In this document: piece by piece, positions 8,901 to 15,694 of the stretch
How positions within the stretch are numbered: the first letter of the stretch is position 1
Layout: each line of letters opens with the position of its first letter
Assembly: GCA_905235225.1 (NCBI GenBank)
Contig: CAJOKE010000003.1
Coordinates: 1-64,000, forward strand
Length of the DNA: 64,000 nt
From: Paludibacteraceae bacterium
Lineage (GTDB): Bacteria; Bacteroidota; Bacteroidia; Bacteroidales; Paludibacteraceae
Direction: 5' to 3'
Notes under the pieces: generated by a model
The model's database searches: none
Seen by the model: only the letters and a program-made list of their open reading frames with translations
What the model was told of the DNA's origin: nothing
Position numbers and translations under genes: made by a program

Positions 8901-8930
8901 TATTGCGGGAGGCGCAGGTGCCAATGGTAA
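5916..8930 (+). CDS. RND multidrug efflux permease (AcrB/MexB family), frameshifted near its C-terminus
   Basis: The proton-driven inner-membrane drug exporter. The N-terminal 975 or so residues are intact. Visible features are TM1 (ACSIAIVITLVGFICMN), the porter domain beginning YPDIAPP, the proton-relay pair in GTVVDDAIVVVEAV near residue 405 (AcrB Asp407/408) and the TM10 Lys in GLLAKTAILITEFAQE near residue 945. After IRDAAFAACQA (about base 8840) the frame diverges from the family and stops at 8930. The expected continuation RLRPILMTVVTMIAGMIPL lies in the +1 frame from 8842. Restoring two bases (CG) at CAAGCGTC 8838-8845 reproduces the MexB spacing exactly. As written the protein lacks TM11-12 and would not work, so this is either a real mutation or a sequencing error. 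Confidence 0.88.
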   Translation: MKGNIFINKHVMACSIAIVITLVGFICMNTLPVEQYPDIAPPMVRVTTSYTGADANTIMKSVVQPLEESINGVPGMTYITSNSSASGEVSIQVFFKQGADPDIAAVNVQNRVSKALALLPAEVTKVGVQVAKQQNNILHIGALKSTDGKYDADFISNYIDINVKPRLMRITGVGDVMSLGNTYALRIWLKPDVMAQYGLEPDDVFAAIGTQSFVAATGSLGEQSENAYQYTMEYSGTLKSVEEFNDIVLRTADGGHMLRLDDVADVEIGAVSYNFTSSIDGKPGTMYMVFQAPGANATEVNARIKKLYQDIKPTMPAGLEFEILQTSDDFLFAAIHNVVETLVIAILLVILVVYFFLQNFKATLIPSISIIVSLMGTFAIVTVAGFSLNILTLFALVLAIGTVVDDAIVVVEAVMAKMEGGISDAREATRQAMSEVSVAVVSCTLVFMAVFIPVAFMPGTSGSFFLQFGVTLASAVGLSCVCALVLCPALCAIMMKYEETDTQKKNFNYYIKYAYTVSYNAIADKYQKGVSHFIKRSWMAWILLAVAAVLLVLSMRALPSGLVPQEDQGVFFAEVRAPEGCTLHETEEIVKKIEQKIKNIPELESYAVVNGFGMLANRSASCYATLIVRLKNWDDRPGLNHYIELVFGRFAADCMEIKNALVIPFQMPQVPGYGSSSSVNLVLQDTQDRPMTEFNADANKFLAELNQRPEIMMAMSTYSERFPKYEVEIDAPQCARSGITPAAVLNTLGAYCGAAYIGNFNQFGKVYRIMANAAPEYRLDPTALNNIFVRVHGGKMAPISEFVTLHEVVGSASEEHFNLLQSITCEVMTASGSSEGDAHQAIAEVFKQTMPAGYSYEYGGMSREVEETAGSNATAMIYLICVILIYLILASLYNSWFTPWAVLLSVPFGLLGSFGVTWLVSLCHLPGMENNIYLQTGVIMLIGLLAKTAILITEFAQERRAQGMSIRDAAFAACQASKTDSHDCGNNDCRYDSIDYCGRRRCQW

Positions 8931-9111
8931 CCACGCTCTGGCTATCGGTGTCACTGCCGGTATGGCGGTAGGAACACTCGCACTGCTGTTTGTTGTTCCC
9001 GCTTTCTTCATTATCTTCCAGACTCTGCATGAGCGTTTTCAGGGAAACGGCAACACCAATCCGTCATTGGATGATACAGGAACACAACATGCCGTCAAAC
9101 CGTCATTAGCG
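8842..9111 (+). other. Out-of-frame C-terminus of the RND permease plus linker into the outer-membrane factor
   Basis: The +1 frame encodes the permease end: RLRPILMTVVTMIAGMIPL, GNHALAIGVTAGMAVGTLA (TM11) and LLFVVPAFFIIFQTLHERF (TM12). It continues without a stop through an ~25-residue linker (GNGNTNPSLDDTGTQHAVKP) into the lipoprotein signal of the outer-membrane factor. With the frameshift repaired, 5916-10470 would be one ORF of about 1,518 residues. Confidence 0.8.
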
Positions 9112-10470
9112 ATGGTGCTGATATTATGCACGCTAACCTTTTCGTCCTGCGGTATTTACAACAAATATCAATCACGGTCAGATGCGCCGGACAATCTCTA
9201 TGGTTCAACTGAAGACGTGCAGCAGGCAATGGCGGACAGTTCCGTTGCCACCATCTCGTGGCGCGAGGTATTCACTGACCCCTTGCTTCAGAATCTCATC
9301 GACTCAGTTCTTACGCGCAATACCGACATGCGTTCAGCACGCATAGCCGTAGAGCAGTCACAAGCTTCACTCAAGGCCGCCAAACTGGGATACCTGCCTT
9401 CATTCACACTGGCACCGCAAGGGGGAGTGAGCAGTTTCAACAACTCCGCCGCCGCATGGACATACAGTATTCCGCTTCAAATGAACTGGGATCTTGATTT
9501 CTTTGCGGTCAATACCAACCAAATGCGCAAGGCACAGGCTGTCCTTTGGCAAGCCGAGGCACGTGAACAAGTTGTACACGCCAACCTCATTTCAGCCGTT
9601 GCACAGCAATATTTCATGCTGCAACTGCTGGATCGCGAGATGGATATCCTCACTCGTACCGACAGTCTGTGGAATATTTCACTGGAAACACAACGCGCGT
9701 TATGGGAAAACGGAAAAGCCTATTCCACATCCGTCAACCAGATGGAGAACTCCTACCTCAACGTCAAAGCTCAGATGGTTGATGTCAAGCGCACCATCAG
9801 GCAAGTCGAGAACTCGCTGTGCAAATTGCTGGCTATGCCCCCGCAACATATCGACCGCACGGAGTGGGAAACATTTACTCTGCCGCAAAGTATCAGTACC
9901 GGCGTTCCCGCCGAACTTATTTCACACAGACCGGACATCAGACTCGCCGATCAGGCACTTGCCGAAGCGTTCTATAACACACAGGGTGCCCGTGCTGCCT
10001 TCTATCCCAAGCTTTCCTTGCAAGGACTTGTCGGATGGGCTAACAACGGCGGCGGAGTCGTTGTCAACCCGGGGGCATTGCTGCTTAACGCACTCGCCAC
10101 TCTCACACAACCCCTCTTTGCACGGGGTAAGCTGGTAGCAAACCTCAAAATAAGCAAACTGGCACAAGAAGACATGCTCAACCGATATACACAAGCAGTC
10201 ATCAATGCTGGCAACGAAGTCAACGAAGCACTTGCCGATTGTCAGGTTGCTACGGAAAAAGACGCCTTCTACAAACGGCAGATAGCAGTTCTTGAGGACG
10301 CTTATGTCGGTACGCACCAACTCATGGATGTCGGGAAAGCGAACTACCTTGAAGTGCTGACTGCCCAAGAGACCCTTCTCGCCGCACAGCTCAATGAAGC
10401 CACCAACCTTTACAAAGGCTCACAGGCACTCATTGCACTGTACATCGCACTCGGTGGAGGCACACAATGA
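9112..10470 (+). CDS. TolC/OprM-family outer-membrane efflux lipoprotein
   Basis: The outer-membrane channel of the tripartite pump. From the internal ATG at 9112 it is 452 residues, with a very short lipoprotein signal (MVLILCTLTFSSC). The usual positive charge of a signal peptide (HAVKPSLA) lies just upstream, in the stretch joined to the permease frame. The body has two OEP repeats: DPLLQNLIDSVLTRNTDMR near residue 50, and RPDIRLADQALAEAFYNTQGARAAFYPKL in the second half. The NodT-type hallmarks TLTQPLF and GNEVNEALA are also present. No separate ribosome-binding signal is seen, so it may be made as part of a permease fusion and released at the lipobox Cys, or started internally. Confidence 0.85.
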   Translation: MVLILCTLTFSSCGIYNKYQSRSDAPDNLYGSTEDVQQAMADSSVATISWREVFTDPLLQNLIDSVLTRNTDMRSARIAVEQSQASLKAAKLGYLPSFTLAPQGGVSSFNNSAAAWTYSIPLQMNWDLDFFAVNTNQMRKAQAVLWQAEAREQVVHANLISAVAQQYFMLQLLDREMDILTRTDSLWNISLETQRALWENGKAYSTSVNQMENSYLNVKAQMVDVKRTIRQVENSLCKLLAMPPQHIDRTEWETFTLPQSISTGVPAELISHRPDIRLADQALAEAFYNTQGARAAFYPKLSLQGLVGWANNGGGVVVNPGALLLNALATLTQPLFARGKLVANLKISKLAQEDMLNRYTQAVINAGNEVNEALADCQVATEKDAFYKRQIAVLEDAYVGTHQLMDVGKANYLEVLTAQETLLAAQLNEATNLYKGSQALIALYIALGGGTQ

Positions 10471-10498
10471 TAATTGAAAAAAAACGAATGCAGTTATT

Positions 10499-10993
10499 AT
10501 GGAAGTTATACAAAGTTTTACCATAGATCATACCCGCCTAAAACCGGGAATCTATGTTTCCCGCAAGGACAAAGGTTTTACGACCTTCGATCTTCGTATT
10601 ACGGAACCAAACCGGGAACCTGCAGTTGCTCCGGCTGCCATGCATAGTTTAGAACACTTGATGGCAACTTGGTTCCGCAACAGCGAAGTCAAAGAGGATG
10701 TAGTGTATGTCGGTCCGATGGGTTGTCTGACAGGGATGTATATAGTCATGACCGGAACTTATAGTGTACAAGACATGCGCCGTCTGACCATTGAGTGCCT
10801 GCAATGGGTTCTACAGCAAACAGAAGTGCCGGCCACGACGCCGGAAACATGCGGCAACTATCTGCTGCACGACCTGCCTATGTGTCTTTGGGAGAGCCGC
10901 CGCTATTTAGAGCGGTTGGAACATGCTTTCCACAGCGAATATACTCCCCTGCACATCACTCTTGAGGATGGTAAAGTCTTTGCCGATGCATGA
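10499..10993 (+). CDS. luxS: S-ribosylhomocysteine lyase
   Basis: This enzyme cleaves S-ribosylhomocysteine to homocysteine and the AI-2 precursor DPD in the activated methyl cycle. It has 164 residues, a normal LuxS length. The metal-binding motif is HSLEHLMATWFRN (HxxEH near residue 51-55). The catalytic Cys lies in GPMGCLTGMY near residue 81, and the third metal ligand is in the CGNYLLHDL region near residue 118-126. It begins 28 bases after the efflux gene and may be read from the same transcript. Confidence 0.96.
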   Translation: MEVIQSFTIDHTRLKPGIYVSRKDKGFTTFDLRITEPNREPAVAPAAMHSLEHLMATWFRNSEVKEDVVYVGPMGCLTGMYIVMTGTYSVQDMRRLTIECLQWVLQQTEVPATTPETCGNYLLHDLPMCLWESRRYLERLEHAFHSEYTPLHITLEDGKVFADA

Positions 10994-11139
10994 TGTAGAC
11001 AAAATATAGGCTCATAAACCATTTGTTTGCAATAAAGTAAATGCGTAGGCAACTTGCAGTCTTGTAGACACTGACCGGCTTTTTTGCGTTTTGTGCGTCA
11101 AAAATTGCAATAGTACTGTTATTTTACGCTAAAAGTATT

Positions 11140-11232
11140 GCGTACATCAGCGGTCTGAACGCAATGAACGAGTTGGGACTGACTACACAAGTTCCTGCCG
11201 ACATCACCATTATTACTACCGAACCAATCTAA
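11140..11232 (+). pseudogene. Remnant resembling an AbiEi/DUF6088 antitoxin core
   Basis: This frame encodes AYISGLNAMNELGLTTQVPA then DITIITTEPI and stops at 11232. The G.NA...LGLTTQVPA...T segment is what I associate with the DUF6088/AbiEi family of type IV toxin-antitoxin systems. No start, flanking domain or partner toxin is present. The surrounding 10994-11357 contains no other coding signal I can support. The family assignment rests on about 25 residues. Confidence 0.4.
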
Positions 11233-11357
11233 TTGGAACATAATTACCCGACCGGCATAACAAGCATTTGATTTTGATACAAATAACCGAACCAACCGCC
11301 CGTTTTTTTCAAGTCCCGTTACAAAATCCATTTTTTAGACACTTTTCCTTTGGAAAA

Positions 11358-11389
11358 TTTGCATGTTCGTTTTTTTTTGACTATCTTTG
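11358..11389 (+). promoter_or_regulatory. Promoter for the winged-helix mini-ORF
   Basis: TTTG (11358-11361), exactly 20 bp, then TATCTTTG (11382-11389). It is positioned 20 bases before the ATG at 11410. Confidence 0.8.
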
Positions 11390-11409
11390 TGCGCTTTTTG
11401 AAACGTCTT

Positions 11410-11568
11410 ATGACCAAAGACGTTTTGCTCGGCTTAGCGAGAATGGAAACTATTTTGCCGATAGGACATACTACTATCAAAAAACTTTTAACTGCGATGC
11501 AAACAGATGGTATTATACGCCGTGTCGGCACGAACCGAGGCGGACACTGGGAGATAATCAATTCGTGA
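11410..11568 (+). CDS. 52-residue winged-helix-like mini-protein
   Basis: Starting MTKDVLLGLARMETILP, it continues IGHTTIKKLLTAMQTDGI and IRRVGTNRGGHWEI. This is the same helix-turn-helix and wing as the fragment at 637-870. Here it has an ATG and a consensus promoter immediately upstream, so it could be expressed as a stand-alone DNA-binding peptide. The alternative is that it is the 3' remnant of a longer regulator whose deletion brought a promoter close. Nothing in the sequence settles this. Confidence 0.5.
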   Translation: MTKDVLLGLARMETILPIGHTTIKKLLTAMQTDGIIRRVGTNRGGHWEIINS

Positions 11569-11614
11569 AAAGGGTACACAAACGACAGAGGTGTAAATTT
11601 AGTTTTTTTTGAAT

Positions 11615-11731
11615 GACGCAATTTATCGGCAACCTGCTGATGATTTTGAACTGCTATTCTGTATCCCTTGGACTCACCATCAAAAGATCATTGACAAAGT
11701 ACAAGGCGACAGCCAAACAATTAGAAAATGA
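11615..11731 (+). pseudogene. Short DUF1016-like remnant
   Basis: The frame reads DAIYRQPADDFELLFCIPWT then HHQKIIDKVQGDSQTIRK and stops at 11731, overlapping the ATG of the DUF1016 gene. IPW.HH..II.K resembles the IPWGHH...I..K segment of DUF1016/YhcG nucleases, including the neighbour (IPWGQHIEIISRCK). It is probably a relic of a second, deleted copy. The resemblance is short. Confidence 0.35.
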
Positions 11732-12981
11732 ATGAAGAAAACGAAATATTCCCAACGGCACGTATCGTGAAATCTCACGACATACGTATTGATGGAGACT
11801 ACGCGGAATGGATTGCCGAGTTGAAGCACCGCTATCGTTCGGCGCAAGTGAAGGCATCCATTCGTGTGAACGCGGAAAAATTGCTCTTCAATTGGGAACT
11901 GGGACGTGACTTGGTGCAAAAGAAAGCTGAAGAACGTTGGGGCGCAGGAGTGGTGGAGCAAGTCAGCCTTGATCTACAACGTGAGTTCCCTAATGCTGAT
12001 GGGTTCTCGACTCGCAATATCTGGTATATGAAACAGTGGTATCTGTTTTATTATCAAGAAGATACAAAACTGCAACGCCCCGTTGCAGAAATTGAAAATA
12101 CAAAACTGCAACGCCCCGTTGCAGAATTAGAAGACGAAAAACTTTACCAAGTTGGTAAAGAAATTCTCATACAACCAGTTAGAGAAATTGAAGAAGAGAA
12201 AATGCACCTGCTTGGTACAGAATTTCCTGCAATATTCGGTCAAATACCTTGGGGACAGCACATTGAAATAATATCTCGTTGCAAATCTATAGAAGAAGCT
12301 ATATTCTATATAAGACAAACATTAGATAGAGGATTAAGTAGACCGGCACTGGTGAACTGCATTAAGGCGAACTTATATGAGCATCAAGGAAAGATTCTCA
12401 ATAACTTTGCAGAGCACATGCCTGCTTTGCAGAGCAAATTGGTGCAAGAAGTACTCAAGGAGAATTATGATTTTGGTTTTGCGACGGTTAATCACGAGAT
12501 TTACGACGAGCAGGAGTTAGAAGAAGCATTGAGCAAAAGTGTAACGGATTTGTTATTGGAACTCGGAACCGGCTTTGCTTTCATCGGACGGCAGAAGGAA
12601 CTGATTGCCGGAGATACGACGCGCAAGATTGATTTGCTTTTCTATCATATCCGCTTGCGCTGCTATGTGGTATGCGAACTGAAAGCGAAGGCTTTTGAAC
12701 CGGAGTTTGCCGGTAAACTGAATTTTTATGTCAATGCAGTGGATGACTTGTTGAAAGCCGAGGACGATAATCCAACAATAGGCTTGCTTATTTGTTCGGA
12801 TATGAATAAGGCGGATGTTCAATGGTCATTTCGTGGCATCAGTACTCCAATGGGAGTGGCAACATATAATAATGTGCGCATCAAGGACATGCTTCCGACG
12901 CAAGAGCAACTGAAGGAACGCATGGAACTGCTGCAGAAAGAGTTGCGCGAAACAAAACGACTGATGAAAGCTACAAAATGA
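11728..12981 (+). CDS. DUF1016 (YhcG-type) PDDEXK nuclease-domain protein
   Basis: A 417-residue protein with the DUF1016 layout. The N-terminal helical domain (residues ~25-115) includes VNAEKLLFNWELGRDLV and FSTRNIWYMKQWYLFY. A linker follows (~116-165), then IPWGQHIEIISRCK. The C-terminal PDDEXK nuclease fold (~255-390) has ELGTGFAFIGRQ, the acidic KIDLLFYH and the E-x-K of VVCELKA. These proteins cluster with restriction and defence genes, and nuclease activity is inferred from the fold. The linker is unusual: it holds near-perfect copies of KLQRPVAE(I/L)E, each encoded around the palindrome CTGCAACGCCCCGTTGCAG. Confidence 0.85.
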   Translation: MNEENEIFPTARIVKSHDIRIDGDYAEWIAELKHRYRSAQVKASIRVNAEKLLFNWELGRDLVQKKAEERWGAGVVEQVSLDLQREFPNADGFSTRNIWYMKQWYLFYYQEDTKLQRPVAEIENTKLQRPVAELEDEKLYQVGKEILIQPVREIEEEKMHLLGTEFPAIFGQIPWGQHIEIISRCKSIEEAIFYIRQTLDRGLSRPALVNCIKANLYEHQGKILNNFAEHMPALQSKLVQEVLKENYDFGFATVNHEIYDEQELEEALSKSVTDLLLELGTGFAFIGRQKELIAGDTTRKIDLLFYHIRLRCYVVCELKAKAFEPEFAGKLNFYVNAVDDLLKAEDDNPTIGLLICSDMNKADVQWSFRGISTPMGVATYNNVRIKDMLPTQEQLKERMELLQKELRETKRLMKATK

Positions 12982-13042
12982 CCACGACCGATGAGCGGGA
13001 GATACCGAAGATGGGATGCAATAATTAATACAATTTATTAAT

Positions 13043-13285
13043 ATGGGAAATAGATCAGAAAAACATGTTGTGCACAACCCCGAAAGAGGAGGTTGGGACG
13101 TTAAGAACAACAATGCTCAACGTGCATCAAAGCATTTTGAAACCAAGGCTGATGCTATGGATTGGGCAAGAGAACAAGCTAAAAAAGATGGCGCTGAACT
13201 CATCCCCCACAAAATGGATGGCACTATCCAAAATCCTAATAGTTATGGAGGTGATTCTTGTCCTCCTAGGGATACTCGTCATTAG
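13043..13285 (+). CDS. DUF2188 domain protein
   Basis: An 80-residue cytoplasmic protein matching DUF2188 along its whole length: HVVHNPERGGWDVKNNNAQR, ASKHFETKADAMDWARE and ELIPHKMDGTIQNPNSYG. DUF2188 proteins are small beta-alpha proteins of unknown function, common in mobile and accessory DNA. It lies 61 bases after the DUF1016 gene and may share its transcript. Confidence 0.8.
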   Translation: MGNRSEKHVVHNPERGGWDVKNNNAQRASKHFETKADAMDWAREQAKKDGAELIPHKMDGTIQNPNSYGGDSCPPRDTRH

Positions 13286-13407
13286 AAAGAGAAGCCAAAG
13301 TGGCTCGAAAGTGGATCGATCATGATTTAACCATGTCAGAGCCCCCAGATATCTAAAAACGAGAATAATGAATAATACAGACCGTTGTTTATTTCGATAT
13401 TGAGTTT

Positions 13408-14442
13408 ATGGAAAATAGACCTTGTACATTATGCGGGATACGACCTGCTACCAAACTAAACTCGCATATTATACCGAGTTTTATGATAGCGCGTGTATGT
13501 AGTTATGATGGAAGTGGTAAACGTGATAAAGAAGTGATGTTTACTATGTCCACATACGAAGATAAGGTTTATACGGGGCAAATTCCAAGTACAAAGTTAG
13601 AAGAACTATTTGATACAGACAAGCTAACAGATGAACGTATAGAAAATGAGCTAAAAGATAATACAGCAGCCAAGGATAATATTTTTTGTCCTGAATGTGA
13701 AAGAAATCTATCAATTTATTTAGAATCGCCTTATGCTGCATATTTACATGAAGGAAGACCTATAGATGGTGCAACTGCGTATTTCTTTTGGATGTCTATT
13801 ATATGGCGAATGTCAATTTCAGAACAATTTAACTTCCGCCTTCCTTATAACTTAGAGAGTCATCTTCAAGAAAAACTTCTGGCATTTATTAATTTAAAAG
13901 AAGCAAAGCAAGATGAAGAAATTAGCAAACTGCTTACTACGTGTTTATTTCGGTATAGACTAATTGATTCGCCTGACTATTTACATGAAGCAGCGGGCTA
14001 TTTCGGGGGACGATTTGATTATAATAAAAATATCCTTTCGCTTACGATGGGGGATAAAATACTTTGTGTGACTTTTAATGAAGATGCTTTACCTGATGAT
14101 TATTCATATATTGGTTTTGAGGAGGAATTGAAGAAGGCAACAATTAATAAGGGATTAGATTCAGAGCGAAGCGTAATTGTCTCTACTGAAAGATTCGCGC
14201 AAGGAATTCAACGGATGACAAAAGAAACTGCGCATAAGAGATTGTTAAACGAGAAAGAGAAAGCGGATGCAATATGGCAACAACTTGGTTTACCAGGAAA
14301 GGGTATGCCTAATGAAATATTTAAATCTTTTATCGAAAAATTGTATTCTGAGGATAGCAAACAAGGTGATCGTAAAACAAGTGAGAGATATGTAGAGTTA
14401 TTTAATGAAACGTTACAAACGTTTGGTTTTAATTTGTGCTAA
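13408..14442 (+). CDS. HNH-like zinc protein with CxxC...SHIIP motif
   Basis: The 344-residue protein opens with a zinc-knuckle/HNH-like motif: C6-x2-C9, then NSHIIP (His20), then CPEC (Cys94, Cys97). The central region is helical (AYFFWMSIIWRMSISEQFNF, ~128-150), as in uncharacterised SHIIP-type proteins of defence islands. The C-terminus (~265-340) is charged and possibly coiled. HNH ancestry suggests nucleic-acid cleavage or binding, but the full catalytic set is not evident. Its stop codon directly abuts the protease gene start region, pointing to translational coupling. Base composition is clearly more AT-rich than the flanking housekeeping genes. Confidence 0.65.
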   Translation: MENRPCTLCGIRPATKLNSHIIPSFMIARVCSYDGSGKRDKEVMFTMSTYEDKVYTGQIPSTKLEELFDTDKLTDERIENELKDNTAAKDNIFCPECERNLSIYLESPYAAYLHEGRPIDGATAYFFWMSIIWRMSISEQFNFRLPYNLESHLQEKLLAFINLKEAKQDEEISKLLTTCLFRYRLIDSPDYLHEAAGYFGGRFDYNKNILSLTMGDKILCVTFNEDALPDDYSYIGFEEELKKATINKGLDSERSVIVSTERFAQGIQRMTKETAHKRLLNEKEKADAIWQQLGLPGKGMPNEIFKSFIEKLYSEDSKQGDRKTSERYVELFNETLQTFGFNLC

Positions 14443-14454
14443 TTGGTGAAAAAA

Positions 14455-15444
14455 ATGAAAGAATTTAGAGATTATGATATTACAATTCCTGATTTAGTTT
14501 ATGATATAGTAAACTATTTTCGAGCATCTAACAACATAAAGGCCCTGGCAAAGAAATCTATTCTGGATTATTGTATGAATTCCAAATTTAGCAAAACACC
14601 AGAAGCAAAAGGAGAAATTGTCCAGCCAGATGTTGTGCTATTAATATGCGAGAATCTTGTAAAGAAAAGATATCTTAATTGTATAAAGTACGGAGCAGGA
14701 GCAATGGGAATGGATGCCAATTATATTTTCCTTTGTCAAAATGACAAACTCTTCTTATCGAAACCAGATGCATTTGTCTTTAGTTTGAATTGTATGGCAT
14801 ATGGTTTTCCATACATTTATAATGCATATAAAAATATCGTCCTTCCTGTAATAGTAAAGAATGCAAAGGGCGATATTGAAATGGGCACATGCTTTCGATT
14901 CAACACAGGAATACTGACTGCAAAACATTGTTTAACGGCTGAAGAGGTTTCTATTCAAGGATATACGGCTGACCAATTAAAACAATGCCCAGTTATAATC
15001 AGTAGAGACGACGAATATATGGACATGGCCTATATAGAATTGGGAGAACAATCACCTATTTTCCACGATGAGGCAAATGTATTAGATGAAGTGTTAGCGA
15101 TGGGGTATCCGAAGATTCCGATGTTTAATGAATTTTGCACGGCAGAACGTGCGTCGGTATCATCTATTGCGACAAAAGGTGCAGTAGCTTCGCTTGCTAA
15201 TCAATATATGACACCCAGCGTGGAACGGCTAATGCTTATAACAGCTCGAATACGCGGAGGGAATAGTGGTGGTCCGATAATTAATGAGGATGGAGCCGTG
15301 GTTGGGGTTGCTTTTGCTGAACCATTTTTCAACGGCAACTATGATGATATGGGATATGGTATAGCGTATCCTATTAGTGTCTATTTCCAGATGCTCGAAA
15401 AATGCGCTACGATGAAAGTGAATTTTGTAGATGAAGTAAAATAA
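14455..15444 (+). CDS. Trypsin-like serine protease with N-terminal effector/regulatory region
   Basis: From ATG 14455 (TTG 14443 and GTG 14446 are possible starts) the protein has 329 residues. The C-terminal ~200 form a chymotrypsin/HtrA-like fold: GILTAKHCL (His158), DDEYMDMAYIEL (Asp190) and GGNSGGPI (Ser271), spaced as in HtrA-type proteases. There is no signal peptide or PDZ domain, so it is probably cytoplasmic. The first ~135 residues match nothing I recognise. It sits directly behind the SHIIP protein with no intergenic gap. Cytoplasmic trypsin-like proteases of this kind serve as effectors in some anti-phage systems; that role here is inference. Confidence 0.75.
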   Translation: MKEFRDYDITIPDLVYDIVNYFRASNNIKALAKKSILDYCMNSKFSKTPEAKGEIVQPDVVLLICENLVKKRYLNCIKYGAGAMGMDANYIFLCQNDKLFLSKPDAFVFSLNCMAYGFPYIYNAYKNIVLPVIVKNAKGDIEMGTCFRFNTGILTAKHCLTAEEVSIQGYTADQLKQCPVIISRDDEYMDMAYIELGEQSPIFHDEANVLDEVLAMGYPKIPMFNEFCTAERASVSSIATKGAVASLANQYMTPSVERLMLITARIRGGNSGGPIINEDGAVVGVAFAEPFFNGNYDDMGYGIAYPISVYFQMLEKCATMKVNFVDEVK

Positions 15445-15455
15445 TAAGAAGAGAT

Positions 15456-15692
15456 ATGATAACAACATTACAATGTGTGAATGCAACGCGGTTTATTGAC
15501 GCGGTAGAAAGGGACTATCTTTCTTTTAAGATCGGCAAAACAGGTCAAAGTAAAGAACAAAGATTGATTGATAAATACGGTGGTGCTAAATCTACGGGTG
15601 GAACTTCTGGTAATGCAATTAATGGAGTTTCACCAAGCAATCCTAATGCGGAAAAGTATAAGAAAGCCGCTATTCAAGAATTTGGAGAATAA
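15456..15692 (+). CDS. Small protein, possible toxin-tail remnant
   Basis: A 78-residue protein. The centre, FKIGKTGQSKEQRLIDKYGG, weakly resembles the start of a GIY-YIG/T5orf172-type nuclease motif (KIGKT...R). The rest (SGNAINGVSPSNPNAEKYKK, AAIQEFGE) looks like the end of a polymorphic toxin. It lies 11 bases after the protease and 2 bases before an Imm26-like gene, which is the usual toxin-immunity order. I cannot assign a function. Confidence 0.4.
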   Translation: MITTLQCVNATRFIDAVERDYLSFKIGKTGQSKEQRLIDKYGGAKSTGGTSGNAINGVSPSNPNAEKYKKAAIQEFGE

Positions 15693-15694
15693 TT

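Noticed and set aside
11612..11737. 40-codon ORF starting at ATG 11614 before the DUF1016 gene
   Set aside because: The alternative frame (11615-11731) better resembles a DUF1016 remnant, and neither looks like an intact gene.
13065..13325. Alternative 86-codon ORF overlapping the DUF2188 gene
   Set aside because: The overlapping frame has the full DUF2188 pattern; this one has none.
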